DNA of 58,944 nt from Anaerolineae bacterium (GCA_025454525.1 JALOOG010000014.1:1-58944), one strand, 5' to 3'; positions 17,692 through 27,332 are shown, numbered from the stretch's first letter. Program-made: numbers and translations. The notes: a model not told the origin generated them from the sequence alone.

Positions 17692-18897
17692 TTAAGTGGT
17701 GTGCTGTTCGCCTGATTGTAGCGCATCCTCCGGAGTCCGTCCGATATATTTGGCGCGGGGACGGATCATCTGTCCGGTCGCATATTGTTCGATCGCGTGA
17801 GCGATCCAACCGACGGTGCGCCCTAAAGCGAATAGGATCAACGCCGATCCGCGTGGCAAATTAAGCGTTAACTCCAACGTGGCGAGGGCAAAGTCAAGGT
17901 TAGGGGCCTTGTCGATCGCGTTCAAAACCCCGCTTTGGATCGTTTCGGCCAAGTGTAAGGCCGGGTGATCGGCGTAGTAATTTGCTAATTGTGAGAGGAT
18001 GATCTGCGCTCTCGGATCGATGCCACTGTATAAATGATGACCGAATCCCGGTAGGCCCTCTCCGCGTCGTAAGCGATCCGCGATCACTTGCGACGCATGG
18101 TGCGGATCGCCTGTTTCGCGTAAAAAGGCGCTGACTTTTTCGGTATTTGCGCCATGACGTATCCCGGTCAAGGCCGCAAGGCCCGCACTGACCACCATAT
18201 ACGGATTTGCAGACACCCCGGCCACCGTGCGTGCTACAAATGAGGAGGCGTTTAACTCATGATCCGCGCATAAGATCAACGCGGTGTTGATCACAGCGGG
18301 ATGTGTCACCTGCCATGCTTGTGCGAGAGACACCGCGATCCCGTCTAGAGAGGTCGTACCGATCGCGGAGGCGGTCAACAGGGTGAGGATGCGTGCGCCA
18401 GTTTGGGGCGCATGGGCCAGATCATACGCCGCTAGATCGGTCTGATAGGCCAAGTTCAAAGCGATCTGCATTCGGGTCAATGCGGGTAAACCCAGACGAA
18501 TGAGGTCAACGGGCAGATCCGGATTTCGATCTAGCTTGATCGGATCAAGATGATCCACCCAAAGCAAACTTGCGACCTGCTCAAAGGTGCAATCTCGCGC
18601 TAATTGGGCCACGTCATAGCCCCGATAATACAAACGATCCTGATCGATCAAGGTCAAGGCGGACTCTAAGATCGGGCTGCCCCAATGTAAAGCAGCCTCA
18701 ACGACCTTAGCGGGATTACGGCGCTGTTCTTTGCGATCGCGTAATTTGAGGACATCTTCGCTTAAGTAGCGTCGTGTTTTGCTTTTGGCCGCTCCAGCTT
18801 CGGAGCGGATCAAGCCGCGACTTACATACGAGTAGAGCGTGGCCTCGCTGATCTGGAGCAGATCGGCCGCTTCTTTAGCGCTTAGAGTTCGTTTCAT
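17692..18897 (-). CDS. Citrate synthase family protein with N-terminal helix-turn-helix
   Basis: 401 residues. Residues 1-50 form a MerR/excisionase-type HTH ('SAKEAADLLQISEATLYSYV', 'RRYLSEDVLKL'). Residues 65-395 are citrate synthase. The catalytic His of 'CADHELNASSFVAR', the His of 'PGFGHHLYSGIDPRA' and the Asp of 'APNLDFALATLEL' are present, and 'GWIAHAIEQYATGQMIRPRA' is the usual C-terminal signature. It condenses acetyl-CoA (or propionyl-CoA) with oxaloacetate, and may also bind DNA. It is divergent from a DRE-TIM acyltransferase across 82 bases that contain a perfect palindrome, a natural site for autoregulation. The genome may have another housekeeping citrate synthase. Confidence 0.85.
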   Translation of the reverse strand: MKRTLSAKEAADLLQISEATLYSYVSRGLIRSEAGAAKSKTRRYLSEDVLKLRDRKEQRRNPAKVVEAALHWGSPILESALTLIDQDRLYYRGYDVAQLARDCTFEQVASLLWVDHLDPIKLDRNPDLPVDLIRLGLPALTRMQIALNLAYQTDLAAYDLAHAPQTGARILTLLTASAIGTTSLDGIAVSLAQAWQVTHPAVINTALILCADHELNASSFVARTVAGVSANPYMVVSAGLAALTGIRHGANTEKVSAFLRETGDPHHASQVIADRLRRGEGLPGFGHHLYSGIDPRAQIILSQLANYYADHPALHLAETIQSGVLNAIDKAPNLDFALATLELTLNLPRGSALILFALGRTVGWIAHAIEQYATGQMIRPRAKYIGRTPEDALQSGEQHTT

Positions 18898-18909
18898 ATT
18901 GATTCTCGT

Positions 18910-18934
18910 ATCAAGATTGACAAGTCATCTTGAT
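18910..18934. promoter_or_regulatory. Perfect inverted repeat in divergent promoter region, candidate operator
   Basis: ATCAAGAT (18910-18917) and its exact complement ATCTTGAT (18927-18934) are separated by 9 bases, in the 82-base gap between the HTH-citrate synthase and the DRE-TIM gene. TGACAAG lies within the spacer and again near 18959-18965. The size and position fit a dimeric HTH binding site; the adjacent HTH-citrate synthase is the obvious candidate. Confidence 0.5.
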
Positions 18935-18979
18935 GATTATACGCTTGAATCAACCTGACTGACAAGGAGTGAAAATCGC

Positions 18980-20269
18980 ATGAACGCCCCTGAATACTTT
19001 TTAGAGACCTTCCCGCCCGATCAATTTCCGCAATACACATGGACAGAGCGCCCCGCGTCGTTACCGCCGGCCGCTTGGACGACCGAGACCACACATCGCG
19101 ATGGCCAACAAGGCGGACTCCCATTGACCAGCGATCAGAGCCTTAAAATTTATGAGCTGTTATGTGCCTTCACCGGTCGGAGCGGCGCGATCCGACAAGC
19201 GGAGTTTTTTGTGTATCGCGATTCGGATCGGTTAGCCTTAGAAGGCGCATTAGCCCGCTATCAGGACGGCGCTCCGATTGAACCCACCACTTGGATTCGG
19301 GCCTCGGTGAAAGATGTGGCCTTGATCAAAAGCTTGGGGGTGCGCGAAACGGGCATGTTAGCCTCCGCCTCTGATTATCACACCTTCCACAAGTTCAACC
19401 CCGGTGGACGCAACGCGGCCGCTCAAACTTATCTGGACGCGGTGCGAATGGCCGTAGACGCTGGGATTCGCCCCCGTCTACATTTTGAGGATGCGACACG
19501 CGCCCCGATGGATTTTATGCGCCCGTTGATCGAAAACGTGTTGATGATCTGTGAACCGTCTGGATTACGGCCCAAGTTTCGGATCTGTGACACTATGGGC
19601 TTAGGTTTGCCGTATGACGATGTAGCGTTACCCCGTAGCATCCCGCGCATTTTCCGGGAATTGCGATTAATCGGTTTAGCGCCGGAAGATCTCGAATTTC
19701 ATCCACACAACGATACATGGCTCGTGGTTGCCAATTGTATCGCGGCCGTGCGCGAAGGTTGTGCCGTGATCAATGGCACCTCGTTAGGCAAAGGGGAACG
19801 CACGGGGAACGCACCGCTAGAGGCGATCCTGTTGCATTTGATCGGCATGGGTTATTTTGCCGATCCTGCGCCGGATTTTACTGCGCTCAACGATCTCGCG
19901 ACGTTTTATGCCGGAATTGGTGAAGGGCTGCCGCCGAAATATCCGCTCTATGGACGTGATGCACATCGCACCCGGGCCGGCATTCATGCCGATGGCCTCA
20001 ATAAATTTTGGCCGATGTACGCTCCGTTTAATGTGCCGGCCCTGTTAGGGCGGCCGTTAGAGGTCTCGTTGACCAAAGACAGCGGCGTGGCGGGGGTGAT
20101 CTTTTTGCTCAAGCAGCATCTTCAAGTTGAACTCAGCAAAGACGACCCGCAACTTGTGCCGATTCTCACTTGGATCGAGTCGGAATGGAGCGCCGGCCGT
20201 CAAACCAGCATCGAATGGGAAGAGATCGCGCCTTTTGTGACGCAATGGATCGCGCAAGCGCACGCTTAA
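18980..20269 (+). CDS. DRE-TIM acyltransferase (isopropylmalate/homocitrate/Re-citrate synthase-like)
   Basis: 429 residues; AAGGAG lies 11 bases before the ATG. 'TTETTHRDGQQGG' is the metal/acid start motif of DRE-TIM metallolyases and 'EFHPHNDTW' the HxH metal site. 'NGTSLGKGERTGNAPLE' is the usual glycine loop. 'TRAGIHADGLNKFWPMYAPFN' and 'DSGVAGVIFLL' (split at the loop) resemble homocitrate/Re-citrate synthases rather than HMG-CoA lyases. It lacks the C-terminal LeuA regulatory domain. It probably condenses acetyl-CoA with a 2-oxoacid. The divergent pairing with a Si-type citrate synthase suggests a common pathway, with oxaloacetate or another 2-oxoacid as substrate; the precise reaction is unproven. 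Confidence 0.7.
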   Translation: MNAPEYFLETFPPDQFPQYTWTERPASLPPAAWTTETTHRDGQQGGLPLTSDQSLKIYELLCAFTGRSGAIRQAEFFVYRDSDRLALEGALARYQDGAPIEPTTWIRASVKDVALIKSLGVRETGMLASASDYHTFHKFNPGGRNAAAQTYLDAVRMAVDAGIRPRLHFEDATRAPMDFMRPLIENVLMICEPSGLRPKFRICDTMGLGLPYDDVALPRSIPRIFRELRLIGLAPEDLEFHPHNDTWLVVANCIAAVREGCAVINGTSLGKGERTGNAPLEAILLHLIGMGYFADPAPDFTALNDLATFYAGIGEGLPPKYPLYGRDAHRTRAGIHADGLNKFWPMYAPFNVPALLGRPLEVSLTKDSGVAGVIFLLKQHLQVELSKDDPQLVPILTWIESEWSAGRQTSIEWEEIAPFVTQWIAQAHA

Positions 20270-20277
20270 ACGGACAA

Positions 20278-20302
20278 GAGCGGATCACCCGTTGATCCGC
20301 TC
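20278..20302. terminator. Hairpin between convergent genes, overlapping a stop codon
   Basis: A perfect 10-base-pair stem (20278-20287 with 20293-20302, 5-base loop) sits 9 bases after the DRE-TIM stop codon and contains the TGA (20285-20287) of the minus-strand gene. There is no T-run. Position between convergent genes suggests bidirectional termination. Confidence 0.45.
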
Positions 20303-20677
20303 ATAACGATTTGGTGTGATGCCCATGGCGCGCAACTGCTCCCCGACTCGTGTAACATCATCGGTTTGATCTGCGTCCACGGTGCGAACCACGATCACCC
20401 GTTGCTGGGGGTGTTCGATCGATCGCGATGCGGTGGCGACTTTGGACTTATACCCCAAGTGGCCGGCGATCGTGGCGGTGCGAATTTGCGTCCAAAGCGC
20501 GTCCACCTGGGTTAGATCCGTTTCGATCACCCATTCTCCGGCGCGGGGAGTGGGGGTGTGTTCGATCAAGGGTTTACATTCTAACCAGTAATTGCCCGTG
20601 ATCGCCGAGGGGCGGGCCGTGGAGTCATGTTGCATCCGGGCCTGTTGTACCATACGGATCAAGTCTTGTTCGTTCAC
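20285..20677 (-). CDS. DUF1917/Bles03-like small protein (phosphothreonine lyase-like family)
   Basis: 130 residues. The order 'GNYWLECKP', 'AGEWVIETDLTQVDALWTQI', 'GHLGYKSKVATAS', 'RVIVVRTVDADQTDDVTRVG' and 'LRAMGITPNRYERI' follows the pattern of the Bles03/DUF1917 family, annotated in bacteria as putative phosphothreonine-lyase-domain proteins. Family membership is judged by eye. The enzymatic activity has not been established for bacterial members as far as I know. It is monocistronic and convergent with the DRE-TIM gene. Confidence 0.5.
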   Translation of the reverse strand: MNEQDLIRMVQQARMQHDSTARPSAITGNYWLECKPLIEHTPTPRAGEWVIETDLTQVDALWTQIRTATIAGHLGYKSKVATASRSIEHPQQRVIVVRTVDADQTDDVTRVGEQLRAMGITPNRYERING

Positions 20678-21066
20678 GTTTGAGTCTCCTGCTTTTGCAG
20701 CGATTATATCCGCTGTGGGGTCAACGCTTCAAAGTGTTCGCTCTTGGTGATCTGAAGAAATTCTCATCTTGCTGGCTAAGATCAGGAAAATTTCCGTGTG
20801 TAGTTCAAAAATTTTACCCCCTTTGCACCAACACACATTGCGATCTATGACATTTGGCTAAAATTCCTCATAAATTGCTTAAAATGTTGTGATGTTTATT
20901 ACTAGACATTTTGACGAAATCTCCCCTATACTTAATCTTAAAAGAAACACAATTCCAACTAAAACACAACGTTTCGTAGGGACTATTTTTTTCAATACTC
21001 CGTCTTCAGTCCCCAAGTGACACCCTGAAAATGCTCAAATAATAAATAAAATGATGGAGTAAGCTC
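20678..21066. other. Intergenic region (389 bases), AT-rich, with promoter for the 21067 gene
   Basis: Two divergent genes start at either end. The only structure seen is the promoter at 20903-20932 and an AT-rich untranslated leader of about 125 bases. No RNA fold or small gene was recognised. Confidence 0.5.
20903..20932 (+). promoter_or_regulatory. Sigma70-like promoter TAGACA-18-TATACT
   Basis: -35 TAGACA (20903-20908), 18-base spacer, -10 TATACT (20927-20932). The same -10 hexamer is used upstream of the genes at 24666 and 34094. An alternative pair is TTGACG (20911-20916) with TAATCT (20933-20938). The leader before the ATG at 21067 would be about 130 bases. Confidence 0.45.
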
Positions 21067-21408
21067 ATGAACACCGTTTTTGATTACCACATTGAACCTT
21101 TAGAACGACCGTGGAGCGCTGAATCAGAACCTGTGACCGGATGCGATGCGCTGTTTAGTCGGGTACAAGCAGGTTGGCAAATTGTCGGGACGGTTTGTGC
21201 CGTAGAAGTCTGGTTTAATCATAGCCGTCGGACCCACATTTTTGAGATCCAATTGTCCAACGGGCGCGAATGTCAGTCCATGCGGGTATTGAGTGTCCCT
21301 CCTTTAATCAATTACCTGCGTGCTTGTCGGATTCCCGTGTTTACGTTGACGCAACCTGTCTTAGATAAAACGATGATTGAAGTCAAAACCCGTTTAAAAG
21401 TGGTGTGA
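21067..21408 (+). CDS. Small protein of unknown function (113 aa)
   Basis: 113 residues, GGAG 9 bases before the ATG. It is soluble with mixed composition: 'GWQIVGTVCAVEVWFNHSRR' and 'THIFEIQLSNGRECQSMRVL' suggest a small beta-barrel or sandwich. No family recognised. It sits 52 bases before the kinase-ATPase-TPR gene on the same strand, with a possible separate -10 box (TACAAT, 21426-21431) between them, so co-transcription is possible but not certain. Confidence 0.55.
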   Translation: MNTVFDYHIEPLERPWSAESEPVTGCDALFSRVQAGWQIVGTVCAVEVWFNHSRRTHIFEIQLSNGRECQSMRVLSVPPLINYLRACRIPVFTLTQPVLDKTMIEVKTRLKVV

Positions 21409-21460
21409 TTTCGCTCGTTTTTGGTTACAATCATGTGCGTGATCAAGGGTAATTACGCTC

Positions 21461-24400
21461 ATGTCTGTTCAGCTTTCTAATCCACGATATGTCTTACAAG
21501 CGTTAATCGGTAGCGGCGGTATGGGCGAAGTCTATTGCGCCTATGACCGCTTGCGCGCCCGCACCGTGGCGTTAAAACGAGTCTTAGCCGCGACTCGTGA
21601 TTTACGGTTTACTTCCGCCAGCGGGACACAAGATGTCCGCCTCGCTTTGGCGATGGAATTTCGCATTTTGGCCAGTTTACGGCATCGGCATATTGTGAGT
21701 GTGTTGGATTATGGCTTTAACCACGATCAACAGCCTTATTTTACGATGCAACTGATCGAAGGCGGACAAACTATCACCGATTACGCGCAAACCTTAGATC
21801 AAGCCGATAAGATCCGCGTGTTGATCGAAATGTTACAAGCGCTCTCCTATTTGCATCGGCGCGGGATCATCCACCGCGATCTGAAACCCGCGAATGTGAT
21901 GGTGACCCCTGAAGGCCGCGTCAAAGTGATGGATTTTGGACTCGCGTTGCATCAATCCGAGATCGTCTTAGAGCGCACGGTGGTCGGCACGATGTTGTAT
22001 ATGGCCCCGGAATTGTTTCGGGATCTTAACGTCACTATTCAATCGGATCTCTATTCGTTCGGCGTGATGGCCTATGAGATCTTTGTCGGACGGCACCCGT
22101 TCGCAGGTGTGGCACATGAAGATCTGTTTGATGCGCTATTACATCGCAAGCCCCATACCCGTGATTTACCCCCAGAGATCGCCAAAATTTTAGATCGCTT
22201 GTTGGCCAAAACTCCGGTAGAACGCTACTCACACCCAGACGATGTGATCGCGGCCTTAGCCCAAGCCACCGGAGTCGCATTGCCCGTTGAGGATGCTGAA
22301 TTGCGCGAAGGCTATCTTCAATCCGCGCAATTTGTGGGACGAGAGCGCGAATTAGCGCAATTGTTAGCGCCCTTAGAGCGCTTACTCACACCCACCCAAC
22401 CCACTGGTAGCGCTTGGTTGATCGCGGGTGAGTCCGGTGTGGGAAAATCGCGCTTGATCGAAGAATTACGTATCCGGGCGTTGATCTCTGGCGCAATGGT
22501 GTTACAAGGGCAAGCGGTATCCGGCGGCGGACTCGCGTTTCAAATGTGGCGTGATCCGTTGCGTTTGCTGATGTTAGCGAGTCATCTTAGCCCCTTAGAA
22601 GCAAGTGTGCTTAAGGAGATCTTACCAGACGCGAACCGCTTATTAGGGTATGAGATCGCCGATGCCCCTCAAATTGAAGGTCAAACCCGTCAACGTTTGA
22701 TCCAGACAATTTTAGGCTTATTCAAGCGCCATTATCAACCAATGCTGTTGATCCTAGAGGATCTGCATTGGGCGGATGAGTTGGATCTCTTGGCACAACT
22801 GAACACGTTGGTGCCGCAATTGCCGTTGATGATCGTGGCCTCGTATCGGAGCGAAGAATCGCCGGCCTTGGCCGAGGCCTTGCCACAAATGCAGGTGATC
22901 ACGCTCTCACGGTTGGATGATGCGGCAATCGTGGCCTTAAGTCAGGCGATTTTGGGTGAGGCCGCTGAACAATCCGCTTTGTTAGATCTGCTACGGCGCG
23001 AAACCGAAGGCAATGCGTTTTTTATGGTGGAAGTGATGCGCGCCTTGGCCGAAGAAGCGGGTGGGTTAGACCTAGTGGGTCATGTCACCTTGCCGGATAG
23101 CGTGTTTGCAGGCGGCATTCAAGAGATCGTGCGGCGACGCTTAGGGCGTGTGCCGGATTGGGCGCGGGCCTTGCTAAAATTGGCCGCGATCGGCGGCCGG
23201 CAATTGGATCGGCGGGTGATGGAGCTATTAGCGGTGCGCGTTGATTATGAACGATGGCTCAACGTGTGCGCGAACGCGGCGGTATTAGAAGTTGTCAATG
23301 ACCGTTGGCGCTTTGCCCATGATAAGTTGCGTGACGGTGTATTAGATGGGATTAGCCTTGAAGAAGCCCCCACTTTATACCGTGAAGTGGCGATCGCGGT
23401 GGAGTTAATCTATACCGATGTGCCGGATCACGCCGCGATGATCGCCAAGTATTGGAGCGCGGCCGGCGATGGGCAAAAAGAACTCCACTATACCGCCAAG
23501 GCCGCGAAACGGGCGATGGATTTGAGCCTGTATCATGATGCTCAACGCCTGCTCCACCGGATTTTACATCTCGAAGCTCCCCCCGTCCTACATATGGAAA
23601 GTTTGATCTTGCTAGGCGAAGCGTTGGAGGCACTGGGCGATTACACCGATGCTTGTGATTATGCCCAACAAGCGCTAGAGATCGCCCGTAAAATCGGGAG
23701 TGTGGACGGCATGGCCCAAGCGCTCAAAGTGATCGGCAATGTCCGTTGGCGGGAAGGGGCGTATGACGTGGCCGAACAGTATCTATTGGAGTCGTTGCAA
23801 TATCGCAAGTTACCGATCACCTTGATCATCCTCGGCGATGTGGCATGGAGTCGCGGTGATCTCGGCACGGCCCGCATCTACTTTGAGCGCGCCCGCCGTC
23901 TTACCATGAACACCCCTCAATATTATGTGCATGGTGAGGCCTTGCAAAGCCTGGCGACCGTGTTATGGCGTTTAGATGACATAGAAGGCGCGAAACAACT
24001 GTTACATGAAAGCATCGCGATCAAACAACAGATCGGCAATCAGCGTGGTGTGGCAGCCAGCATCAATAGTTTGGGCATTATTGCCGAACGACAAGGCGAT
24101 TTAAGCGCATCCGCCCAATACTTTGAGTTAAGCCTTGGTTTATATGAGCAATTAGCGATCCCTTGGGGGATGAGCAACGTCGCCTGTAACCTCGCATTTG
24201 TCTATCTCACCAGTCAGGAATTAGATAAGGCAGCGATCACCCTCAACAAAGGCTTACAGATCAGCACCCGCCTAAACAGTTTACCCGTCACCTTAGAGTT
24301 GATCGCGGGTTACGCCCAATTGGTGTATCAACGCGATGAGGTGATCCAAGCGGCCGAATGGGCCGGCTTGGTACAAGCGCACCCCGCTACCAATGAATTT

Positions 24401-24535
24401 ACCCACACGATCCGCTTGAAACCGCTTAAGGCGGCCTTAGAGACCGAAACGGAGAGCGATTGGCAAGCGGCCTTTGAACGTGGGAAGGCGCTCTCACTCG
24501 CTGACACCTTAACCACATTATTAGCAAAAACCTGA
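21461..24535 (+). CDS. Ser/Thr protein kinase fused to AAA/STAND ATPase and TPR domain
   Basis: 1024 residues, no TM segment. Kinase at 10-270: glycine loop '[10 protein letters not shown]', Lys39 in 'VALKRV', catalytic loop '[11 protein letters not shown]' near 144, DFG near 163, 'APE' near 188; all essential residues are present. An AAA_16-type ATPase follows from '[10 protein letters not shown]' near 293, with Walker A 'GESGVGKSR' near 323 and Walker B '[12 protein letters not shown]' near 430. The remainder (about 670-1010) is TPR repeats ('[17 protein letters not shown]', '[20 protein letters not shown]'). The architecture matches PknK-type signalling ATPases; the trigger and targets are unknown. 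Start chosen by AGGG 13 bases upstream. Confidence 0.85.
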   Translation: MSVQLSNPRYVLQALIGSGGMGEVYCAYDRLRARTVALKRVLAATRDLRFTSASGTQDVRLALAMEFRILASLRHRHIVSVLDYGFNHDQQPYFTMQLIEGGQTITDYAQTLDQADKIRVLIEMLQALSYLHRRGIIHRDLKPANVMVTPEGRVKVMDFGLALHQSEIVLERTVVGTMLYMAPELFRDLNVTIQSDLYSFGVMAYEIFVGRHPFAGVAHEDLFDALLHRKPHTRDLPPEIAKILDRLLAKTPVERYSHPDDVIAALAQATGVALPVEDAELREGYLQSAQFVGRERELAQLLAPLERLLTPTQPTGSAWLIAGESGVGKSRLIEELRIRALISGAMVLQGQAVSGGGLAFQMWRDPLRLLMLASHLSPLEASVLKEILPDANRLLGYEIADAPQIEGQTRQRLIQTILGLFKRHYQPMLLILEDLHWADELDLLAQLNTLVPQLPLMIVASYRSEESPALAEALPQMQVITLSRLDDAAIVALSQAILGEAAEQSALLDLLRRETEGNAFFMVEVMRALAEEAGGLDLVGHVTLPDSVFAGGIQEIVRRRLGRVPDWARALLKLAAIGGRQLDRRVMELLAVRVDYERWLNVCANAAVLEVVNDRWRFAHDKLRDGVLDGISLEEAPTLYREVAIAVELIYTDVPDHAAMIAKYWSAAGDGQKELHYTAKAAKRAMDLSLYHDAQRLLHRILHLEAPPVLHMESLILLGEALEALGDYTDACDYAQQALEIARKIGSVDGMAQALKVIGNVRWREGAYDVAEQYLLESLQYRKLPITLIILGDVAWSRGDLGTARIYFERARRLTMNTPQYYVHGEALQSLATVLWRLDDIEGAKQLLHESIAIKQQIGNQRGVAASINSLGIIAERQGDLSASAQYFELSLGLYEQLAIPWGMSNVACNLAFVYLTSQELDKAAITLNKGLQISTRLNSLPVTLELIAGYAQLVYQRDEVIQAAEWAGLVQAHPATNEFTHTIRLKPLKAALETETESDWQAAFERGKALSLADTLTTLLAKT

Positions 24536-24564
24536 AACGTTTAAAGCGCTTCTATTACGAAATG

Positions 24565-24594
24565 TTGCGAACAGTGTTAAAAATTTTTTATACT
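24565..24594 (+). promoter_or_regulatory. Sigma70-like promoter TTGCGA-18-TATACT
   Basis: -35 TTGCGA (24565-24570), 18-base spacer, -10 TATACT (24589-24594), about 70 bases before the ATG at 24666. The gap to the upstream kinase gene is only 130 bases. Confidence 0.5.
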
Positions 24595-24665
24595 GTTACG
24601 CTTGATTTTAAACACAACCCCGTCCTATAGTAGGGAGGTATCTTCTTTAACAAGGAGCGTTTGAA

Positions 24666-25748
24666 ATGCGTAAATTGCTTTTGGTTGTTTTAATGTTGTG
24701 TTTGAGCGGTTTGCTTTTGGCGGATAACCACAGCGAAACTGTGTTCTGTGGCGATCTAGCGGCGGAAGATTGCGACATTTTGGTCGCGTCGAGCGAAGCG
24801 ATGGCCGGATTGACCGGTGCGTCAGCCGAATTCATGCTCAATCTGAATGTGGCGGGGATGCCCGGCGAAATGAGTGAATTGGCACTCGATGTGACTGGCT
24901 CTGGTACTTATTCCGGTGTCGATATGATGGCCATGGGCGCAATGGCGCAAGACATGGACATGATGAGCGCCATGACCGCCGCGGGTGAAGCGATCGCCGC
25001 CTTCAATGGCGAATTGACGTTAACCTTGTCGTTACCCGCCGAATTGGCCGGTGCGATGGGCCCCGATGCGCCGGAATCGATCACTTTAGATTTGCGTCTG
25101 GTCGAAGGTGTGGGTTACATCAACTTCGACACCCTTTCCGGCCTGGGTCTGCCTGCTGAATTAAGCGGCTGGGGCGGTTTAGACTTGGTGAGCAGCTTAC
25201 AACAACTCGCGCCGATGTTGGGCGATATGGGTGATATGGGCGGCATGGACACCCCTGAAATGTCAGAAGAAGACATGATGGCCATGACCGAAGGTATGAC
25301 GATCACCCGTATGGAAGACGAAGACGGCGCGGCCGTGTTCATGAGTACCTTAGACGCTGCGGCCCTGTTCTCTAACCCCACCGTGCGTGATGCGTTCTTG
25401 AGCCAATTAGAAGCGCAAGGCATGACCGGCACGGACGGAGAAGCGATCTTCGATGCGTTCGCTGAAAACCCGGATGCGTTCACCTTCAATATGTTCACCG
25501 TGATCGACCTCGAAACCTTCTATGTCCGCACCTCCTCCTTCGAGATGAGCATGGACTTGGGGACGTTGATGGCCGCCACGGGTGAAGAAACCGAAGGCAT
25601 GGAAAACGCCACCTTCGCCATGATGGGTCAATTGAGCTATGTTGCTTACAATGATGTGCCGACGATCGAAGCTCCCGAAGGCGCGCCAGTTGTGACGTTG
25701 AATGAGCTGTTCATGGCGCTTAGCTCAATGTCTGCTCCGCAACCCTAA
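24666..25748 (+). CDS. Secreted Met-rich acidic protein, unknown function
   Basis: 360 residues; AAGGAG at 24652-24657 precedes the ATG. Signal peptide MRKLLLVVLMLCLSGLLLA, then 'CGDLAAEDCDILVASSEAM', a cysteine pair that probably forms a disulfide. The rest is rich in Met, Ala, Asp and Glu, with clusters such as 'DMMAMGAMAQDMDMMSAM' and 'GDMGDMGGMDTPEMSEEDMM'. Beta-like stretches ('FMLNLNVAG', 'LTLTLSLPAEL', 'VGYINFDTL', 'FNMFTVIDL') hint at a LolA/LppX-like lipid-binding fold. The Met clusters could bind copper(I) or be protected against oxidation; this is a guess. It has its own promoter and strong terminator, so is probably an abundant protein. Confidence 0.6.
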   Translation: MRKLLLVVLMLCLSGLLLADNHSETVFCGDLAAEDCDILVASSEAMAGLTGASAEFMLNLNVAGMPGEMSELALDVTGSGTYSGVDMMAMGAMAQDMDMMSAMTAAGEAIAAFNGELTLTLSLPAELAGAMGPDAPESITLDLRLVEGVGYINFDTLSGLGLPAELSGWGGLDLVSSLQQLAPMLGDMGDMGGMDTPEMSEEDMMAMTEGMTITRMEDEDGAAVFMSTLDAAALFSNPTVRDAFLSQLEAQGMTGTDGEAIFDAFAENPDAFTFNMFTVIDLETFYVRTSSFEMSMDLGTLMAATGEETEGMENATFAMMGQLSYVAYNDVPTIEAPEGAPVVTLNELFMALSSMSAPQP

Positions 25749-25777
25749 GCTTTAACACAAACAACCAAGTGGTAACG

Positions 25778-25810
25778 GCGGTTGGGGGACGTGTCCCCCA
25801 ACCGCTTTTT
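25778..25810 (+). terminator. Strong rho-independent terminator
   Basis: A 13-base-pair perfect GC-rich stem (25778-25790 with 25793-25805) is followed directly by TTTTT (25806-25810), 30 bases after the stop of the secreted Met-rich protein. The hairpin could also slow transcription from the convergent HTTM gene. Confidence 0.9.
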
Positions 25811-25812
25811 GA

Positions 25813-27240
25813 TCAAGCAAGGCAATCATGTCGCCATAAGGTGACGATCTGTTGAGCATAACGGGGGTGTCCCGGCGGGTGTGAACGGCGAAATACAAAG
25901 TTGATCTCCACCGTTGCCAGATAACTGCCCGCCGTGTAATCGCGATTATGGTGGGTGCAATAGTAAGCCGCCCATGCTCGTAAAATCGGCTGATGCTGGT
26001 TGTTAAATAAGACTTCTTCAAACTTCTTCCAACGCATCAACGGGCCCCATAACACCCCGTCCGGGGGCATTGTGGGCGGCGGTTCACGCAATAAATCGAC
26101 CTGATAGCCATTCTCAAACGTACCGATCACCGTCATGCGTCCGTCCACCTGATAGGGGATCGGCGCATATAGATCCCAAAATTGCCAGATCCCAAGGTAT
26201 TCAACCACATCGGCGATCGCAGGTGGGATCGGAGGATAGGGACGCGAGTCATAGCGCCCCAATTGATCGATATTCCACCAAAGGACGATCAACAGGAACG
26301 GGATCAAGCCCAAATACAACGGATTGAAGCGCGATGACGGTTGAGTCGTCATCGGGATCGCATCACCGCGCAGCATGATCACATACGAGAGGATCATCAC
26401 CCACGAAAAATCGGGGATCGCTAAGGTCAACGCGATTCCCAGATGCAACGAGACCCCTAAACCGATCCCGATCCAACGCCAACGCATCGGCATCAGCAAA
26501 AAGATCGGTAACAGCGTTTCGATCAACAAGGCGGCATGACTCAAGGCGCGTAACAGGGTTTCGGGTGCGATCTCCCGTAAAAGCGCGCCGGGGGGTAACA
26601 AGATCGTCTCCAATTGTAAGACATAATGCAGCGCTTCCCCTTGTCGCCATGGTTCACCTAACCACTTTAAGTAAGCGGTGGTGAAATAGATCAAACTGAC
26701 CTGTATTCGCAACGCCCACACCGGAAACGCCGCGATCGTGCCGCGGGTTTGACGGGTGTCTAAGGAATAAACCCGCCCACATTCGATCCAGATCAGCCAA
26801 AAGCTAAACACACGCAAGGCGGTATCCGCGCCCGTGAGGATATAGACATTGCGCTCATGCAACGATACCAACAAGATAAAGTTGAGTACCGTCATGATCC
26901 GCGTGTGATACCCGACGATCATCGCGATCAGCACCACGATCCATAGCCATAGGAAGAGCGTCACTTGCCAGTCAGCGCCCAACGCATCCATGAATGACCA
27001 ACGGGTGACACGGCCGATCTCCGCGATCACCGAACGTGGCACGATCCCGTCATCACTGTAAAATGGTGTGACGATCCACAAGCGATAGATCGCATCTTTC
27101 AGCAACAATAAGCCTAATAGGATGCGAAACAACGCGGCCGGGCGAGCGTCCACTTGCAAAACACTAAGTTGTTTAAGCCGTTGATGAACGTTTACAACAT
27201 TATTTGAAATTAAGCGGTTCATGTGATATGAAATTAACAT
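25813..27240 (-). CDS. HTTM-domain membrane protein (vitamin K gamma-carboxylase-like)
   Basis: 475 residues. The start of the HTTM domain is clear: 'DARPAALFRILLGLLLLKDAIYRLW', split here as 'AALFRILLGLLLL', then 'PFYSDDGIVPRSV', 'WIVVLIAMIVGYHTRIMTVL', 'NVYILTGADTALRVFSFWL' and 'AYLKWLGEPWRQGEALHYVL'. These are the conserved blocks of bacterial relatives of gamma-glutamyl carboxylase. About eight TM helices are followed by a soluble C-terminal part (350-475). The substrate in bacteria is unknown. Start 27240 is used; Met7 (27222) is an alternative, and neither has a good ribosome site. Confidence 0.8.
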   Translation of the reverse strand: MLISYHMNRLISNNVVNVHQRLKQLSVLQVDARPAALFRILLGLLLLKDAIYRLWIVTPFYSDDGIVPRSVIAEIGRVTRWSFMDALGADWQVTLFLWLWIVVLIAMIVGYHTRIMTVLNFILLVSLHERNVYILTGADTALRVFSFWLIWIECGRVYSLDTRQTRGTIAAFPVWALRIQVSLIYFTTAYLKWLGEPWRQGEALHYVLQLETILLPPGALLREIAPETLLRALSHAALLIETLLPIFLLMPMRWRWIGIGLGVSLHLGIALTLAIPDFSWVMILSYVIMLRGDAIPMTTQPSSRFNPLYLGLIPFLLIVLWWNIDQLGRYDSRPYPPIPPAIADVVEYLGIWQFWDLYAPIPYQVDGRMTVIGTFENGYQVDLLREPPPTMPPDGVLWGPLMRWKKFEEVLFNNQHQPILRAWAAYYCTHHNRDYTAGSYLATVEINFVFRRSHPPGHPRYAQQIVTLWRHDCLA

Positions 27241-27332
27241 CTAGCTTTAATGCACAACCCTTGCAGAATAGATTTACAATAAAAGCACCTGTCGCAAGGT
27301 GAACATGATCGATATTCGCAAAAGGAAACATA

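Noticed and set aside
20939-21066. Riboswitch in the long leader of the 21067 gene
   Set aside because: No recognisable aptamer consensus or paired structure beyond short stems; a structure search would be needed to reopen it.
22035-22280. 81-residue minus-strand frame within the kinase gene
   Set aside because: It is a shadow in a gene with intact motifs on the plus strand.
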